Shown here piece by piece: positions 7,702-15,172 of a DNA stretch of 64,000 bases. The stretch's first letter is position 1. Every line of letters begins with the position of its first letter. The notes beneath the pieces are model-generated. The model saw nothing but the letters and a program-made list of their open reading frames with translations. It did no database searches and had not been told where the DNA came from. Made by a program: the position numbers and the translations under genes. Source of the DNA: Pelagibius sp. (GTDB taxonomy: Bacteria; Pseudomonadota; Alphaproteobacteria; Kiloniellales; Kiloniellaceae); NCBI GenBank assembly GCA_028280305.1, contig JANQMC010000070.1, positions 1-64,000 on the forward strand, read 5' to 3'.

Positions 7702-8439
7702 ATGCAACTTTCGCTCACCCCTTTTCTCCTCGCCGTTCAGATCGGCTTTCTTTTCATGCTGGCCTGGCGTTGTCTTCAGGCCGCGCCACAACCGAATGCG
7801 ACCGCGGCGGTCCATGCCCATCTCGGCTGGATCGCGCTCTACGGTGTCGTTACCTCGATCCTGGGCGCGCGTGGAATCTTCGTGCGGGATGATCTCATGG
7901 CCTGGCTGCCCGGTCTCTGGCTGCAGATCATCACGGTGGCGGTCTGCGTCGTGCCGGTGCTGCTTTTCGCGCCGCTGCGCGGCGGCCTGCGCCGCGTCTT
8001 CGATGCCACACCCTGGCATTGGCTGGCCTATTTCCACGCCCTGCGGATTGCGGCGCTCGGCACCGCCTATAAGACCTACACCGGCGAATTTCCCGCCTAC
8101 TTCGAATACCTGGTCGGTATTCCCGATCTGCTGTTCGGGCTTTCGGCCCTTTGGATCGCCGGGCGGGCCAAACGCGGCACCTTGACCGCCCGTGGCTTTC
8201 TGATGTGGAACCTGGTCGGCGCCCTGGTCATCGTGCCCGCCGCGCCGATCCTGCTGCAGCTCGGCCTGCCCGGACCGTTGCAGGTCTTCACCGGCCCGCC
8301 CGACGCCCGGGCCGTCTTCACCTATCCGATGTCGATTGCCCCGATGATCGGCGTGCCGCTCTTCGTTCTCGTCAATCTCTGGGCGGTCTGGCGTCTCTGG
8401 GAACGGCGCCGAGAGGCGCTTGCCGGGATCACGCGCTGA
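7702..8439 (+). CDS. Integral membrane protein of unknown function
   Basis: This 245-residue protein has about six to seven hydrophobic segments. They lie at approximate residues 5-25, 40-57, 70-92, 110-128, 135-155, 165-185 and 210-232. Charged loops separate them and the C-terminus is basic (WERRREALAG). I recognise no transporter or enzyme motif; conserved-looking points include WHWLAYFHALRI and the acidic GEFPAYFEYLVG loop. It follows the SDR by 39 bases and may close that operon. Its 3' end overlaps the convergent parA-like gene by 11 bases. Confidence 0.75.
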   Translation: MQLSLTPFLLAVQIGFLFMLAWRCLQAAPQPNATAAVHAHLGWIALYGVVTSILGARGIFVRDDLMAWLPGLWLQIITVAVCVVPVLLFAPLRGGLRRVFDATPWHWLAYFHALRIAALGTAYKTYTGEFPAYFEYLVGIPDLLFGLSALWIAGRAKRGTLTARGFLMWNLVGALVIVPAAPILLQLGLPGPLQVFTGPPDARAVFTYPMSIAPMIGVPLFVLVNLWAVWRLWERRREALAGITR

Positions 8440-9064
8440 GGCGCAGAACTTCCTTGCCGAGGGCCCGGATTTCCTGGGCGGCGCGCCCGCTCGACTGGAA
8501 CTCGGTGACGCCCAGGCCCTTCAGCATGGCGCCCGCGAAAGCCACCCGGTTGCCGATCCGGCTCTGGGCGACCTGCGCCCCGTAGTCCTTGATCTCGAAA
8601 AGCATCTCATCGGTCAGGTTGGCGCGCGGCGGCACCCGGTTCAGCACCAGCAGAACCGGCGACTTTTCCTTCGCCGCCATGTCCAGGATCGGCTCCGTCG
8701 CCCAGACATCCATGGGCGAGGGCTGAACCGGAATGATCACCAGGTGGGCCTGGCGCACCGCGATCTTGGCATCGGTCTCCGCATGGGGCGGCGAGTCGAC
8801 GATGACGATGTCGTGGTCGCGCTTCAGACTGTCGATCTCAGCGGCCAGCTTCCAGCCCCCGACGCTGGAGACGGTCAGGCCCGAGTCCTCTCCGTTCAGC
8901 TCCTGGCGCAGGGCATGCCACATGGTGAGCGAGCGCTGCGGATCGATATCGGCAACCGCAACACGCTTCTTCGCCTGCGCATAGGCAACCGCAAGGTTAG
9001 CCGCCAGTGTCGTCTTGCCGGCGCCGCCTTTTTGCTGCGCCACGGTAAGAATCCGTGCGGCCAT
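8429..9064 (-). CDS. ParA/MinD family ATPase, orphan
   Basis: This 211-residue protein carries a deviant Walker A box KGGAGKTT at residues 12-19, the signature lysine of the ParA/MinD superfamily. A Walker A' region VADIDPQRS is near residue 40, and a Walker B segment IVIVDSPPH is near 92. The family positions DNA or cell structures by ATP-driven surface gradients. There is no ParB partner beside it, so it is not the canonical chromosome partition locus; a role in positioning another cargo is possible. The ATG at 9064 fits the family start; ATG at 9073 is an alternative. Its stop lies inside the end of the convergent membrane gene. Confidence 0.88.
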   Translation of the reverse strand: MAARILTVAQQKGGAGKTTLAANLAVAYAQAKKRVAVADIDPQRSLTMWHALRQELNGEDSGLTVSSVGGWKLAAEIDSLKRDHDIVIVDSPPHAETDAKIAVRQAHLVIIPVQPSPMDVWATEPILDMAAKEKSPVLLVLNRVPPRANLTDEMLFEIKDYGAQVAQSRIGNRVAFAGAMLKGLGVTEFQSSGRAAQEIRALGKEVLRLSA

Positions 9065-9189
9065 GCTGCCCATCCGCTTTTTTGTTGATGTCGCCTCAGT
9101 TTGCACCTGCGAAATCACCAACACAAGTGGCAGAATTCTGCGGTTTTCCACAGAATTGGAGTCTTGACCAGACCACTCGGAGAGTCGCA

Positions 9190-9341
9190 AACTGTCTGCA
9201 CGTGGCCGGTAAACCGGTGACGATTTAGCCGCCGCAATGCCTGTGCGGTGACTCGGCAGGAGGTTCCCCTAAAACCGCGGTAGGAACCGATCCTGGACAG
9301 ACGAGAGCAAAGGAACCGGGGCTCCAGGCCCCGGTTTCGTT
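9190..9341 (+). ncRNA. Candidate small RNA ending at an intrinsic terminator
   Basis: The terminator at 9314-9341 needs a rightward transcript, yet the only annotated gene in the preceding 800 bases is leftward. A TTGACC hexamer at about 9163, with GCAAAC 17 bases further on, could be a weak promoter placing a start near 9190. The interval can fold through GGTTCC/GGAACC arms. The start is uncertain and no known RNA family was recognised, so this is only a candidate. Confidence 0.3.
9314..9341 (+). terminator. Intrinsic terminator
   Basis: AACCGGGGC (9314-9322) pairs perfectly with GCCCCGGTT (9328-9336) around a five-base loop, followed by TCGTTTT. The order of stem then T-run makes this a rightward terminator. 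It is 240 bases past the start of the leftward parA-like gene and 109 bases before tsaC, so it does not end any recognised gene. Confidence 0.75.
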
Positions 9342-9449
9342 TTGTATGACTAGGTGACAACGCCGTCAGGCGGGTCCTGAGTCTTTTTGCCGGGCATCTT
9401 TTCGCCGGGCATCTTTTCATTACCGCCGGCATGGCTAGACTGCGCCGCC

Positions 9450-10424
9450 ATGCAAAGCGGCAGCGAAACCAAAATACGCCCGGCCGAGGCGGCGAGCCTG
9501 CGTGAGGCGGCGGAGATCCTGCGAAGTGGCGGGCTGGTCGCCTTTCCGACGGAAACGGTCTACGGCCTGGGCGCCGATGCCACCGACGACGCGGCGGTGG
9601 CCGGTATCTTCGCCGCCAAAGACCGCCCGCGCTTCAATCCGCTGATCGTTCACTTCACCGACACGGCTGCGGCCGCCCGCGAGGCCGTCTTCGACGCCCG
9701 CGCCGAAGCCGTGGCCGGGCGTTTCTGGCCCGGCCCCCTTACCCTGGTGCTGCCCCGGCGGCACGACAGCCGCCTCTCCCTGCTCTGCAGCGCCGGTCTG
9801 GACACTCAGGCGGTCCGGGTACCCGCCCATACGCTGGCCCATGATCTGCTGGCCGAAACCGGCCGGCCCCTGGCCGCGCCCAGCGCCAACGCCTCCGGCC
9901 GTATCAGCCCGACCCGGGCCGCGCACGTCGCCGAATCCCTCGCTGGACGGGTGCCGCTGATTCTCGACGGCGGTGATTGCGCCGTCGGCCTCGAATCCAC
10001 GGTGCTGGATCTCTCGACGGAAAAACCGGCGATCCTGCGGCCCGGCGCGGTCACGGCGGAGGATCTAACCGATTTGCTCGGCCCCCTGACACCACCACAG
10101 AGCAGCAGCGGCGCGGTGAAGGCGCCGGGCATGTTGAGCAGCCACTATGCGCCGACCAAGCCGCTGCGCCTTCATGCCGAAAGCGCCGCCGCGGACGAAG
10201 CGCTTTTGGCCTTCGGGCCCGCCGCGCCGTCCGGCGCCGCTGTGGCCGTGAATCTCAGCCCGTCGGGCGATCTCGCCGAAGCCGCCGCCCGGCTGTTCAG
10301 CGCCTTGCGGGAGTTGGACGAGAGCGCCGCCGCCGGCATCGCCGCCATGACGATCCCGGAACAGGGCCTGGGCATTGCCATCAACGACCGCCTGCGCCGC
10401 GCCGCGGCACCGCGCGAAGGCTAA
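9450..10424 (+). CDS. tsaC: Threonylcarbamoyl-AMP synthase, Sua5 type
   Basis: This 324-residue protein makes threonylcarbamoyl-AMP from threonine, bicarbonate and ATP, the first step of the t6A37 modification of ANN-reading tRNAs. The YrdC domain (about residues 10-200) shows GGLVAFPTETVYGLGADAT, KDRPRFNPLIVH and the C-terminal LESTVLDLS segment. The extra 110 residues after it form the Sua5 domain (GMLSSHYAPTKPL), so this is the long Sua5 form rather than short TsaC. The ATG at 9450 gives a start close to the domain; upstream in-frame codons run through the direct repeat. It is followed after 51 bases by a dehydrogenase gene. Confidence 0.93.
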   Translation: MQSGSETKIRPAEAASLREAAEILRSGGLVAFPTETVYGLGADATDDAAVAGIFAAKDRPRFNPLIVHFTDTAAAAREAVFDARAEAVAGRFWPGPLTLVLPRRHDSRLSLLCSAGLDTQAVRVPAHTLAHDLLAETGRPLAAPSANASGRISPTRAAHVAESLAGRVPLILDGGDCAVGLESTVLDLSTEKPAILRPGAVTAEDLTDLLGPLTPPQSSSGAVKAPGMLSSHYAPTKPLRLHAESAAADEALLAFGPAAPSGAAVAVNLSPSGDLAEAAARLFSALRELDESAAAGIAAMTIPEQGLGIAINDRLRRAAAPREG

Positions 10425-10475
10425 GCGCTCCGAGCGGACTCGCCACAGCCCGCCGGGCGGACTAAAGTCCCGGAG

Positions 10476-11918
10476 ATGGATACCGTGCCCCCGAAGACCG
10501 CCGACTACGACGCCCTGCGCCGGGACCTGATTGCCTTGCTGGGCGAGAAGGGCGTGGTCGATGACAGTGAAACGCTGTCCCCCTTTCTGAAGGATCAGCG
10601 CGGGCGCTACGAAGGGCAGACCCCCTTCATGATCCGCCCTGCCAATACCGAAGAAGTGTCGCGGGCCGTCGCGCTTTGTGCAGAGGCCGGCGTGCCGCTG
10701 GTGCCCCAGGGCGGCAACACCGGCCTGGTGGCCGGCGCCGTGCCCTTCCCGGAAGACGGTGCGGTCCTGATCAACCTCGGGCGCATGAACCGGGTGCGCA
10801 ACCTCGATCCGACCGACTACAGCATCACGGTCGAGGCCGGCTGCATCCTGCAATCCGTGCAGCAGGCCGCCGAAGCGGTCGACCGGCTGTTCCCGCTGAG
10901 CCTCGGCGCCGAAGGCTCCTGTCAGATCGGCGGCAATCTTTCCACCAATGCCGGCGGCATCCATGTGCTGCGCTACGGCAACGCGCGCGATCTGGTGCTC
11001 GGCCTGGAGGTGGTGCTGCCGGACGGCCGCGTCTGGGACGGCCTGACCGCCCTGCGCAAGGACAACACCGGCTACGACCTGAAACATCTCTTCATCGGCG
11101 GCGAAGGCACTCTGGGCATCATCACGGCGGCAACCCTGAAGCTTTTTCCGCGGCCCAGAGAAACCGCCGTCGCTTTCATCGCGGTTGCCGGTCCCGCGGC
11201 CGCCGTCGACCTGTTGGCGCGCGCGCGAGAAGCCTCCGGCGACCGGGTCGCGGCTTTTGAACTGATCCCCCGCATCGGTCTCGATTTCGCACTGCGTCAT
11301 GTCAACGGTATCGAGGACCCGCTTGCGGAGACTCACGACTGGTACGTGCTGACCGAACTGGCCTCCGGCCAGGCCGACGGCAGCCTGCGCCCGGTGCTCG
11401 AAGACCTGCTCGCAAGTGCCTGCGAGGACGGTCTGGTCATCGACGCCGCCTTGGCCGCCAACGAACGCCAGGCCGCCGCCTTCTGGCATATCCGCGAGGG
11501 CCTGGTCGAGGGTCAGAAATTCGAGGGCGGATCGATCAAGCACGACGTCTCCGTGCCGGTCTCCAAGGTCCCGTCCTTTCTGGATCAGGCCCTGACGCTG
11601 GTGAAAGAGATGGTGCCGGGTATCCGTCCCGTGCCCTTCGGCCATCTGGGCGATGGCAATATCCACTTCAATCTCTCGCAGCCGGAGGACGCCGACAGGG
11701 AGGCCTACCTCGGGCGTTGGGATGAAGTGAACCACGCGGTCCACAGCTTGGTGGTCGACCTGGGCGGTTCAATCTCGGCCGAGCACGGTATCGGCTTCAT
11801 GAAGGTTGCCGAGAACACCCGCTTCAAGGCACCGCTGGAGATCGAGATGATGCAGCGGGTGAAAGCGGCCCTCGATCCGAAAAACCTCATGAATCCGGGT
11901 AAGGTCGTTCCGCGCTAA
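10476..11918 (+). CDS. FAD-linked D-2-hydroxyacid dehydrogenase (glycolate/D-2-hydroxyglutarate type)
   Basis: This 480-residue flavoprotein belongs to the vanillyl-alcohol oxidase/GlcD group. The FAD-binding PCMH domain includes VPQGGNTGLVAGAVP near residue 76, SLGAEGSCQIGGNLSTNAGG near 143 and GGEGTLGIITAATLKL near 208. The C-terminal substrate domain has GHLGDGNIHFN near 389 and AEHGIGFMK near 430, the histidines that hold metal and substrate carboxylate in D-2-hydroxyglutarate and D-lactate dehydrogenases. There are no GlcE/GlcF partners beside it, so a single-chain enzyme of the D2HGDH type is most likely. It ends in a 4-base overlap with the convergent EamA gene. Confidence 0.87.
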   Translation: MDTVPPKTADYDALRRDLIALLGEKGVVDDSETLSPFLKDQRGRYEGQTPFMIRPANTEEVSRAVALCAEAGVPLVPQGGNTGLVAGAVPFPEDGAVLINLGRMNRVRNLDPTDYSITVEAGCILQSVQQAAEAVDRLFPLSLGAEGSCQIGGNLSTNAGGIHVLRYGNARDLVLGLEVVLPDGRVWDGLTALRKDNTGYDLKHLFIGGEGTLGIITAATLKLFPRPRETAVAFIAVAGPAAAVDLLARAREASGDRVAAFELIPRIGLDFALRHVNGIEDPLAETHDWYVLTELASGQADGSLRPVLEDLLASACEDGLVIDAALAANERQAAAFWHIREGLVEGQKFEGGSIKHDVSVPVSKVPSFLDQALTLVKEMVPGIRPVPFGHLGDGNIHFNLSQPEDADREAYLGRWDEVNHAVHSLVVDLGGSISAEHGIGFMKVAENTRFKAPLEIEMMQRVKAALDPKNLMNPGKVVPR

Positions 11919-12841
11919 ACCGCAGACCGCTTTGACCCGGCTGACCAGCTCGCCAGCACAATTCCGGCGAAAATCGCGGCAATGCCGAGGGCATGAAACC
12001 ACTGCAGCCGCTCACCCAGGAAAATCACCGCCAGGCAGGCCGCGAAGACCGGAATCAGGTGCATGAACAGGCCGCCCTTGTTCGGCCCCAGAACCTCTAT
12101 GCCGCGGTTGAATGCAAGGAAAGCCATGAGTGACGCGAAGACGACGACATAGACGATGGTGATCGCCGATTCCGCCGTTACCGGCATGGGTCGGACCATA
12201 GCGCTTTCCCAGAGGTAGACCGGGAACAGCATGACGACCGCCATTATCATGGTCACTGCGAGCAGGCTGTGAGGATGCAACCCCGCCGGCCGCCGTTTCA
12301 CCAGTACGGTGTAGAGCGACCAGGTGACGACCGAGATCATCACGATGAGATCGCCCCTGTTGAAGTCGAGCGCCAGGACCTGGCCGGGCTGGCCACGGGT
12401 GACGATGACGGCCACACCGATCAGCGAGACCGCCGTCGCCAGCACCAGACGTGATGTAATCCGCTCGCGGAAAAGGGCCCAGGACAGGATCGGCACCAGG
12501 ACCGGACAGATCGCCACCAGAAGGGCGGCGTTGGTCGCCGTGGTGTAGTTGACCGAGAGATAGAGCGAGGTGTGGAACGCCGCCATGCCGAAGAAGGCCA
12601 GTGCCGCCAGGATTTTCCAGTGCTGCCGGACCAGCGGCCAATCCCGCCGCAGGCGGGGCCAGACGAAAGGCAGAAAGAGACAACAGGCCAACAGCCAGCG
12701 CCAGAAGCTGAGGCCGACCGGCGGCACTTCGGCATGCATCGCCCGGCCGATAAAGATATTGCCGCCCCAGCAGAGCGAGGCGAAGGCCAGCAGGCCGGCG
12801 GCAAAAAGCATGCTGCCCGCAGGCTTTGATAAAGCGGTCAT
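11915..12841 (-). CDS. EamA/DMT family permease
   Basis: This 308-residue inner-membrane protein has ten hydrophobic helices arranged as two EamA repeats. The first begins AAGLLAFASLCWGGNIFIGR and the second around GDLIVMISVVTWSLYTVLVK near residue 150. Such drug/metabolite transporters usually export amino acids, amines or toxic metabolites. The ATG at 12841 was preferred to a TTG 33 codons upstream because the extra stretch is not hydrophobic and lacks a ribosome site; GGGAAGG precedes 12841, though rather closely. It is transcribed alone, convergent with the dehydrogenase. Substrate unknown. Confidence 0.86.
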   Translation of the reverse strand: MTALSKPAGSMLFAAGLLAFASLCWGGNIFIGRAMHAEVPPVGLSFWRWLLACCLFLPFVWPRLRRDWPLVRQHWKILAALAFFGMAAFHTSLYLSVNYTTATNAALLVAICPVLVPILSWALFRERITSRLVLATAVSLIGVAVIVTRGQPGQVLALDFNRGDLIVMISVVTWSLYTVLVKRRPAGLHPHSLLAVTMIMAVVMLFPVYLWESAMVRPMPVTAESAITIVYVVVFASLMAFLAFNRGIEVLGPNKGGLFMHLIPVFAACLAVIFLGERLQWFHALGIAAIFAGIVLASWSAGSKRSAV

Positions 12842-13050
12842 AACCTTCCCAGGTACCGCAAAGGCCGGGCGGAACGACCGCTTACTTTCGGAAGCGTCAG
12901 CCGACGGCGCTGCGGGGCTTGTACGGAGTGGTTTCAACAAGGGTAAAGAAAATCACCCGGAAAACCAATCCAAGTCCAGCCTTGTGCGGCAAAGGCTATG
13001 CGGCGCCGTCCTGCGCGCCGTCACAGCCTTCCCGCAGCGCAATCGGATTC

Positions 13051-13998
13051 CTACAGTGAGAGAACGAGATCGAAATAGACGCGATAGTCGAAGATCGAAT
13101 CGTCCTTGTCGGTGATCGGGGTCTCGCCACCGAGTCCGATCTGAACATTGTCGTTGAACTGGTAGCGAAAACCGCCGCCGACCGTGACCGTGGTATCCCG
13201 GTCGTCACTGCCGAAGTTCAGGACATCCACGCCATCGAGATCCCCCAAGGCGCCGGTCAGGCGATTGCCATGGTCAATGGGCGTGAAGCCGTTGATTTCG
13301 ATGAGAGGAAAGAAGCCCGGGAGGACCTCATAATCGGCATGCGCCGAATAATGGACGATCGAGGTGTCGGCATCGCCGTCCAGGGCGATATTGGCGCCGA
13401 AGCTGGCCTGAAGGCCGAGATCGCCGAAGGTTGTCGCACCCGTCACGAAGGGGTTGAGGAAACCGTCACCATCACCTTGAAGTTCGATCCCGCTGGTTTC
13501 CAGATCATTGACCGGTATCTCATAGCGCAGACCCAGCGTCAGGAGCGTTTCATCTTCCGGCTCGGAAATGATCGCATACTTGAAACCGAAGGCAATGTTC
13601 GCGAAGCCGCTCTCATCTTCCAGCACGTCGTCGAACTGGAAATCCGCATAACCGTCCTTGGTGGCGATGAAGCCGAGACGTTCGGTCAGGGCTACGCGAA
13701 GCTGAAGCGCCACAAGGTTGACGTCGCCGCCGCCGGTCACGAAGTCGTTTGGAAGCGCGTGATAGAAATAGATCGCCCGGGCTTCCGTCGTGATATAGGG
13801 CGTCTCGTTAAAGAGGGGGTTGGTCAGTGGCGGCACATAACGGCTGTGCCCGCCCTCGCCCAGGGAGCCCTCCAGATTCAGGCCAAAAGGCCTGAAGGGT
13901 TCTTCGGCCGCGGCTGTCTGGCCCGGTGCCGCGGCGGTAAGCAACAGGGCCGACACTGCGGTCGCGCAGATCGCAGAGCCAAAAATCCCTTTGGTCAT
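13051..13998 (-). CDS. Probable outer-membrane beta-barrel protein
   Basis: This 315-residue protein has a Sec signal peptide: basic MTKG, a hydrophobic core to about residue 24, and cleavage likely near AAPGQTAAAEE. The mature part alternates short aromatic and polar stretches, for example ARAIYFYHAL, YADFQFDDV and GGGFRYQFNDNVQIGLGGE. The terminal strand ends VYFDLVLSL, consistent with an outer-membrane barrel of roughly 10-12 strands, although the last residue is Leu rather than Phe. A strong site AAGGAGACGAC precedes the ATG. It is single and has no functional neighbour; a passive pore or a transport helper are both possible. Confidence 0.75.
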   Translation of the reverse strand: MTKGIFGSAICATAVSALLLTAAAPGQTAAAEEPFRPFGLNLEGSLGEGGHSRYVPPLTNPLFNETPYITTEARAIYFYHALPNDFVTGGGDVNLVALQLRVALTERLGFIATKDGYADFQFDDVLEDESGFANIAFGFKYAIISEPEDETLLTLGLRYEIPVNDLETSGIELQGDGDGFLNPFVTGATTFGDLGLQASFGANIALDGDADTSIVHYSAHADYEVLPGFFPLIEINGFTPIDHGNRLTGALGDLDGVDVLNFGSDDRDTTVTVGGGFRYQFNDNVQIGLGGETPITDKDDSIFDYRVYFDLVLSL

Positions 13999-14298
13999 GT
14001 CGTCTCCTTATCATCCACTCTCGAGGTTCAAGGCGGTGTCGCGACTTCCCTTCCCCTGTGACTGGCAGACGCACTTCAACGCTCCGCCCAGCACGAAACG
14101 TGGTCACGGGTTCGGGAAAAGGAGACACCAACGATATGGGTGAAGGAGATCACCTCCGGCAGTCGGCCGCATTGATCTAAGGCAAACGGAAATCAGCTAG
14201 AGGTTTGATTCGGTTTCTATAATCGAGGTTCTGCGACGATCGGCCGCAGAAATCAGCAGCCACTAAACAACAGCGGTCGGGGTTCTTAGTCAGGGTTC
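13999..14298. other. Intergenic region upstream of the outer-membrane protein gene
   Basis: This 300-base stretch holds no supported gene. It should contain the promoter of the leftward outer-membrane gene. The only near-consensus hexamer seen is TATAAT at 14218-14223, but on the plus strand and without a good -35. A short direct repeat, GGTTCTTAGTCA and GGTTCTCAGTCA, lies at the end next to the DUF4169 stop. Confidence 0.4.
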
Positions 14299-14472
14299 TC
14301 AGTCAAGTTTCTTGCCGTCGAGATCGCGTGCCGCCTTGTCGCGCTCGGTCTCGGTCTTCTGGCGCTCGCCTTTGCTGCGGCCGAAGCGGGCACGGTTGGT
14401 CTCCGCCTTCGCCGCTTTTTCCTCGCGCGCCCGGCGCTTCTTCGCCTGCCGCAGATTGATGATCTCCGCCAT
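14299..14472 (-). CDS. DUF4169 family small basic protein
   Basis: This 57-residue gene starts MAEIINLRQAKKRRAREEKA and continues ETNRARFGRSKGERQ to a final DLDGKKLD. The start MAEIINLRxAKK and the block RxxFGRSKxE are the hallmark of DUF4169, a small alphaproteobacterial family. More than a third of the residues are Arg or Lys, and the whole is predicted as one charged helix. Function is unknown; nucleic-acid binding is possible from charge alone. It lies 60 bases after a small membrane protein gene on the same strand and may be co-transcribed with it. Confidence 0.85.
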   Translation of the reverse strand: MAEIINLRQAKKRRAREEKAAKAETNRARFGRSKGERQKTETERDKAARDLDGKKLD

Positions 14473-14532
14473 GCACGCAGTTTACGCGCCGCCAGTCCTG
14501 CCGTCAGCGCCAAATTCATGCCGCCGGGCACA

Positions 14533-14976
14533 CTACGCCAGTGGTTCCCGTTCCTGCGATTCGGGCCGGGTTCGAAACCCGAAGGCGACCAGCCAGCCGA
14601 CCAGAGCGGCCAAGGCGGCAAGGGCGGCCATGGTGATGAGCCGCCAGTCCGGAAGAAGCTGCCCATCGGCGCCCCTTTCCCGGAACATCAAGATCAGTGC
14701 CAGATCGTCCGGCGGGAAAAGGATACTGCTGCCGGCCAGAAGGATGACCGGCGCCAACAGAATGGCCCACCAGATTCGAAGCTGCCCGACCCAGATCAAC
14801 AACGCGACAATCGGCAGGAGAATGAAGATGCCGCAGAGGGTCGCGACCGCCGCACCGACCAGAAAGGCAATCGCGAAGCCGTAAGGCCCGGTCATGACCG
14901 CGATGGTCACAACGACCAGGCCGGCCCCCGCCGAGTAGCCGAGTACCGCGCGCTTGAATTGATCCAACTTATCCAT
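14533..14976 (-). CDS. Small membrane protein of unknown function
   Basis: This 147-residue protein has four hydrophobic segments, at about residues 13-30, 33-60, 66-86 and 112-133. A cytosolic-looking start precedes them (MDKLDQFKRAVLGYSAG), and the tail is charged. A polar loop, LFPPDDLALILMFRERGADG, separates helices three and four. I recognise no family motif. The ATG is preceded by GGAAG at a fair distance. The DUF4169 gene follows on the same strand. A real gene is favoured over the overlapping plus-strand frames because those are rich in Arg, Ser and Pro with no hydrophobic order. Confidence 0.65.
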   Translation of the reverse strand: MDKLDQFKRAVLGYSAGAGLVVVTIAVMTGPYGFAIAFLVGAAVATLCGIFILLPIVALLIWVGQLRIWWAILLAPVILLAGSSILFPPDDLALILMFRERGADGQLLPDWRLITMAALAALAALVGWLVAFGFRTRPESQEREPLA

Positions 14977-15172
14977 GAGGACTTCCAGAACCTTACATCG
15001 GCCTCAAGCGGCCCCTATGGCCTGTAGTCGCAAGCCGGGGGGTGGAGGGTTCAAAGCCGTCGCCCCTCCATTGCCAAGGCGGCCATCCTGCTCCATCTTT
15101 CCCTCAGAGCAAAAAACTGTGGGGAGCGGCCCCCTTTGGGCCCAGAAAAACCCGCCCGGGAGTAACCAGGAA

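Larger units (their letters stand above)
9065..9449. other. Long intergenic region with an orphan rightward terminator
   Basis: This gap of 385 bases lies between the divergent parA-like gene and tsaC. I find no supported protein gene. It contains self-complementary segments (for example GGTTCC and GGAACC around 9260-9290), an intrinsic terminator at 9314-9341, and a 15-base direct repeat GCCGGGCATCTTTTC just upstream of tsaC. The terminator points right although no rightward gene precedes it here, which suggests a small RNA. Confidence 0.5.

Noticed and set aside
8429..9064. Chromosome or plasmid partition locus
   Set aside because: ParA-like gene has no ParB or parS-like repeats nearby; the small ParB-domain protein at 21230 lacks the HTH and is 12 kb away.
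9115..9345. tRNA, tmRNA or SRP RNA in the parA-tsaC gap
   Set aside because: No T-loop, cloverleaf spacing, tag frame or SRP core motif was found.
10065..11744. Open frame of 559 codons on the minus strand opposite tsaC end and the dehydrogenase
   Set aside because: Shadow frame; the plus strand has FAD and substrate motifs in order.
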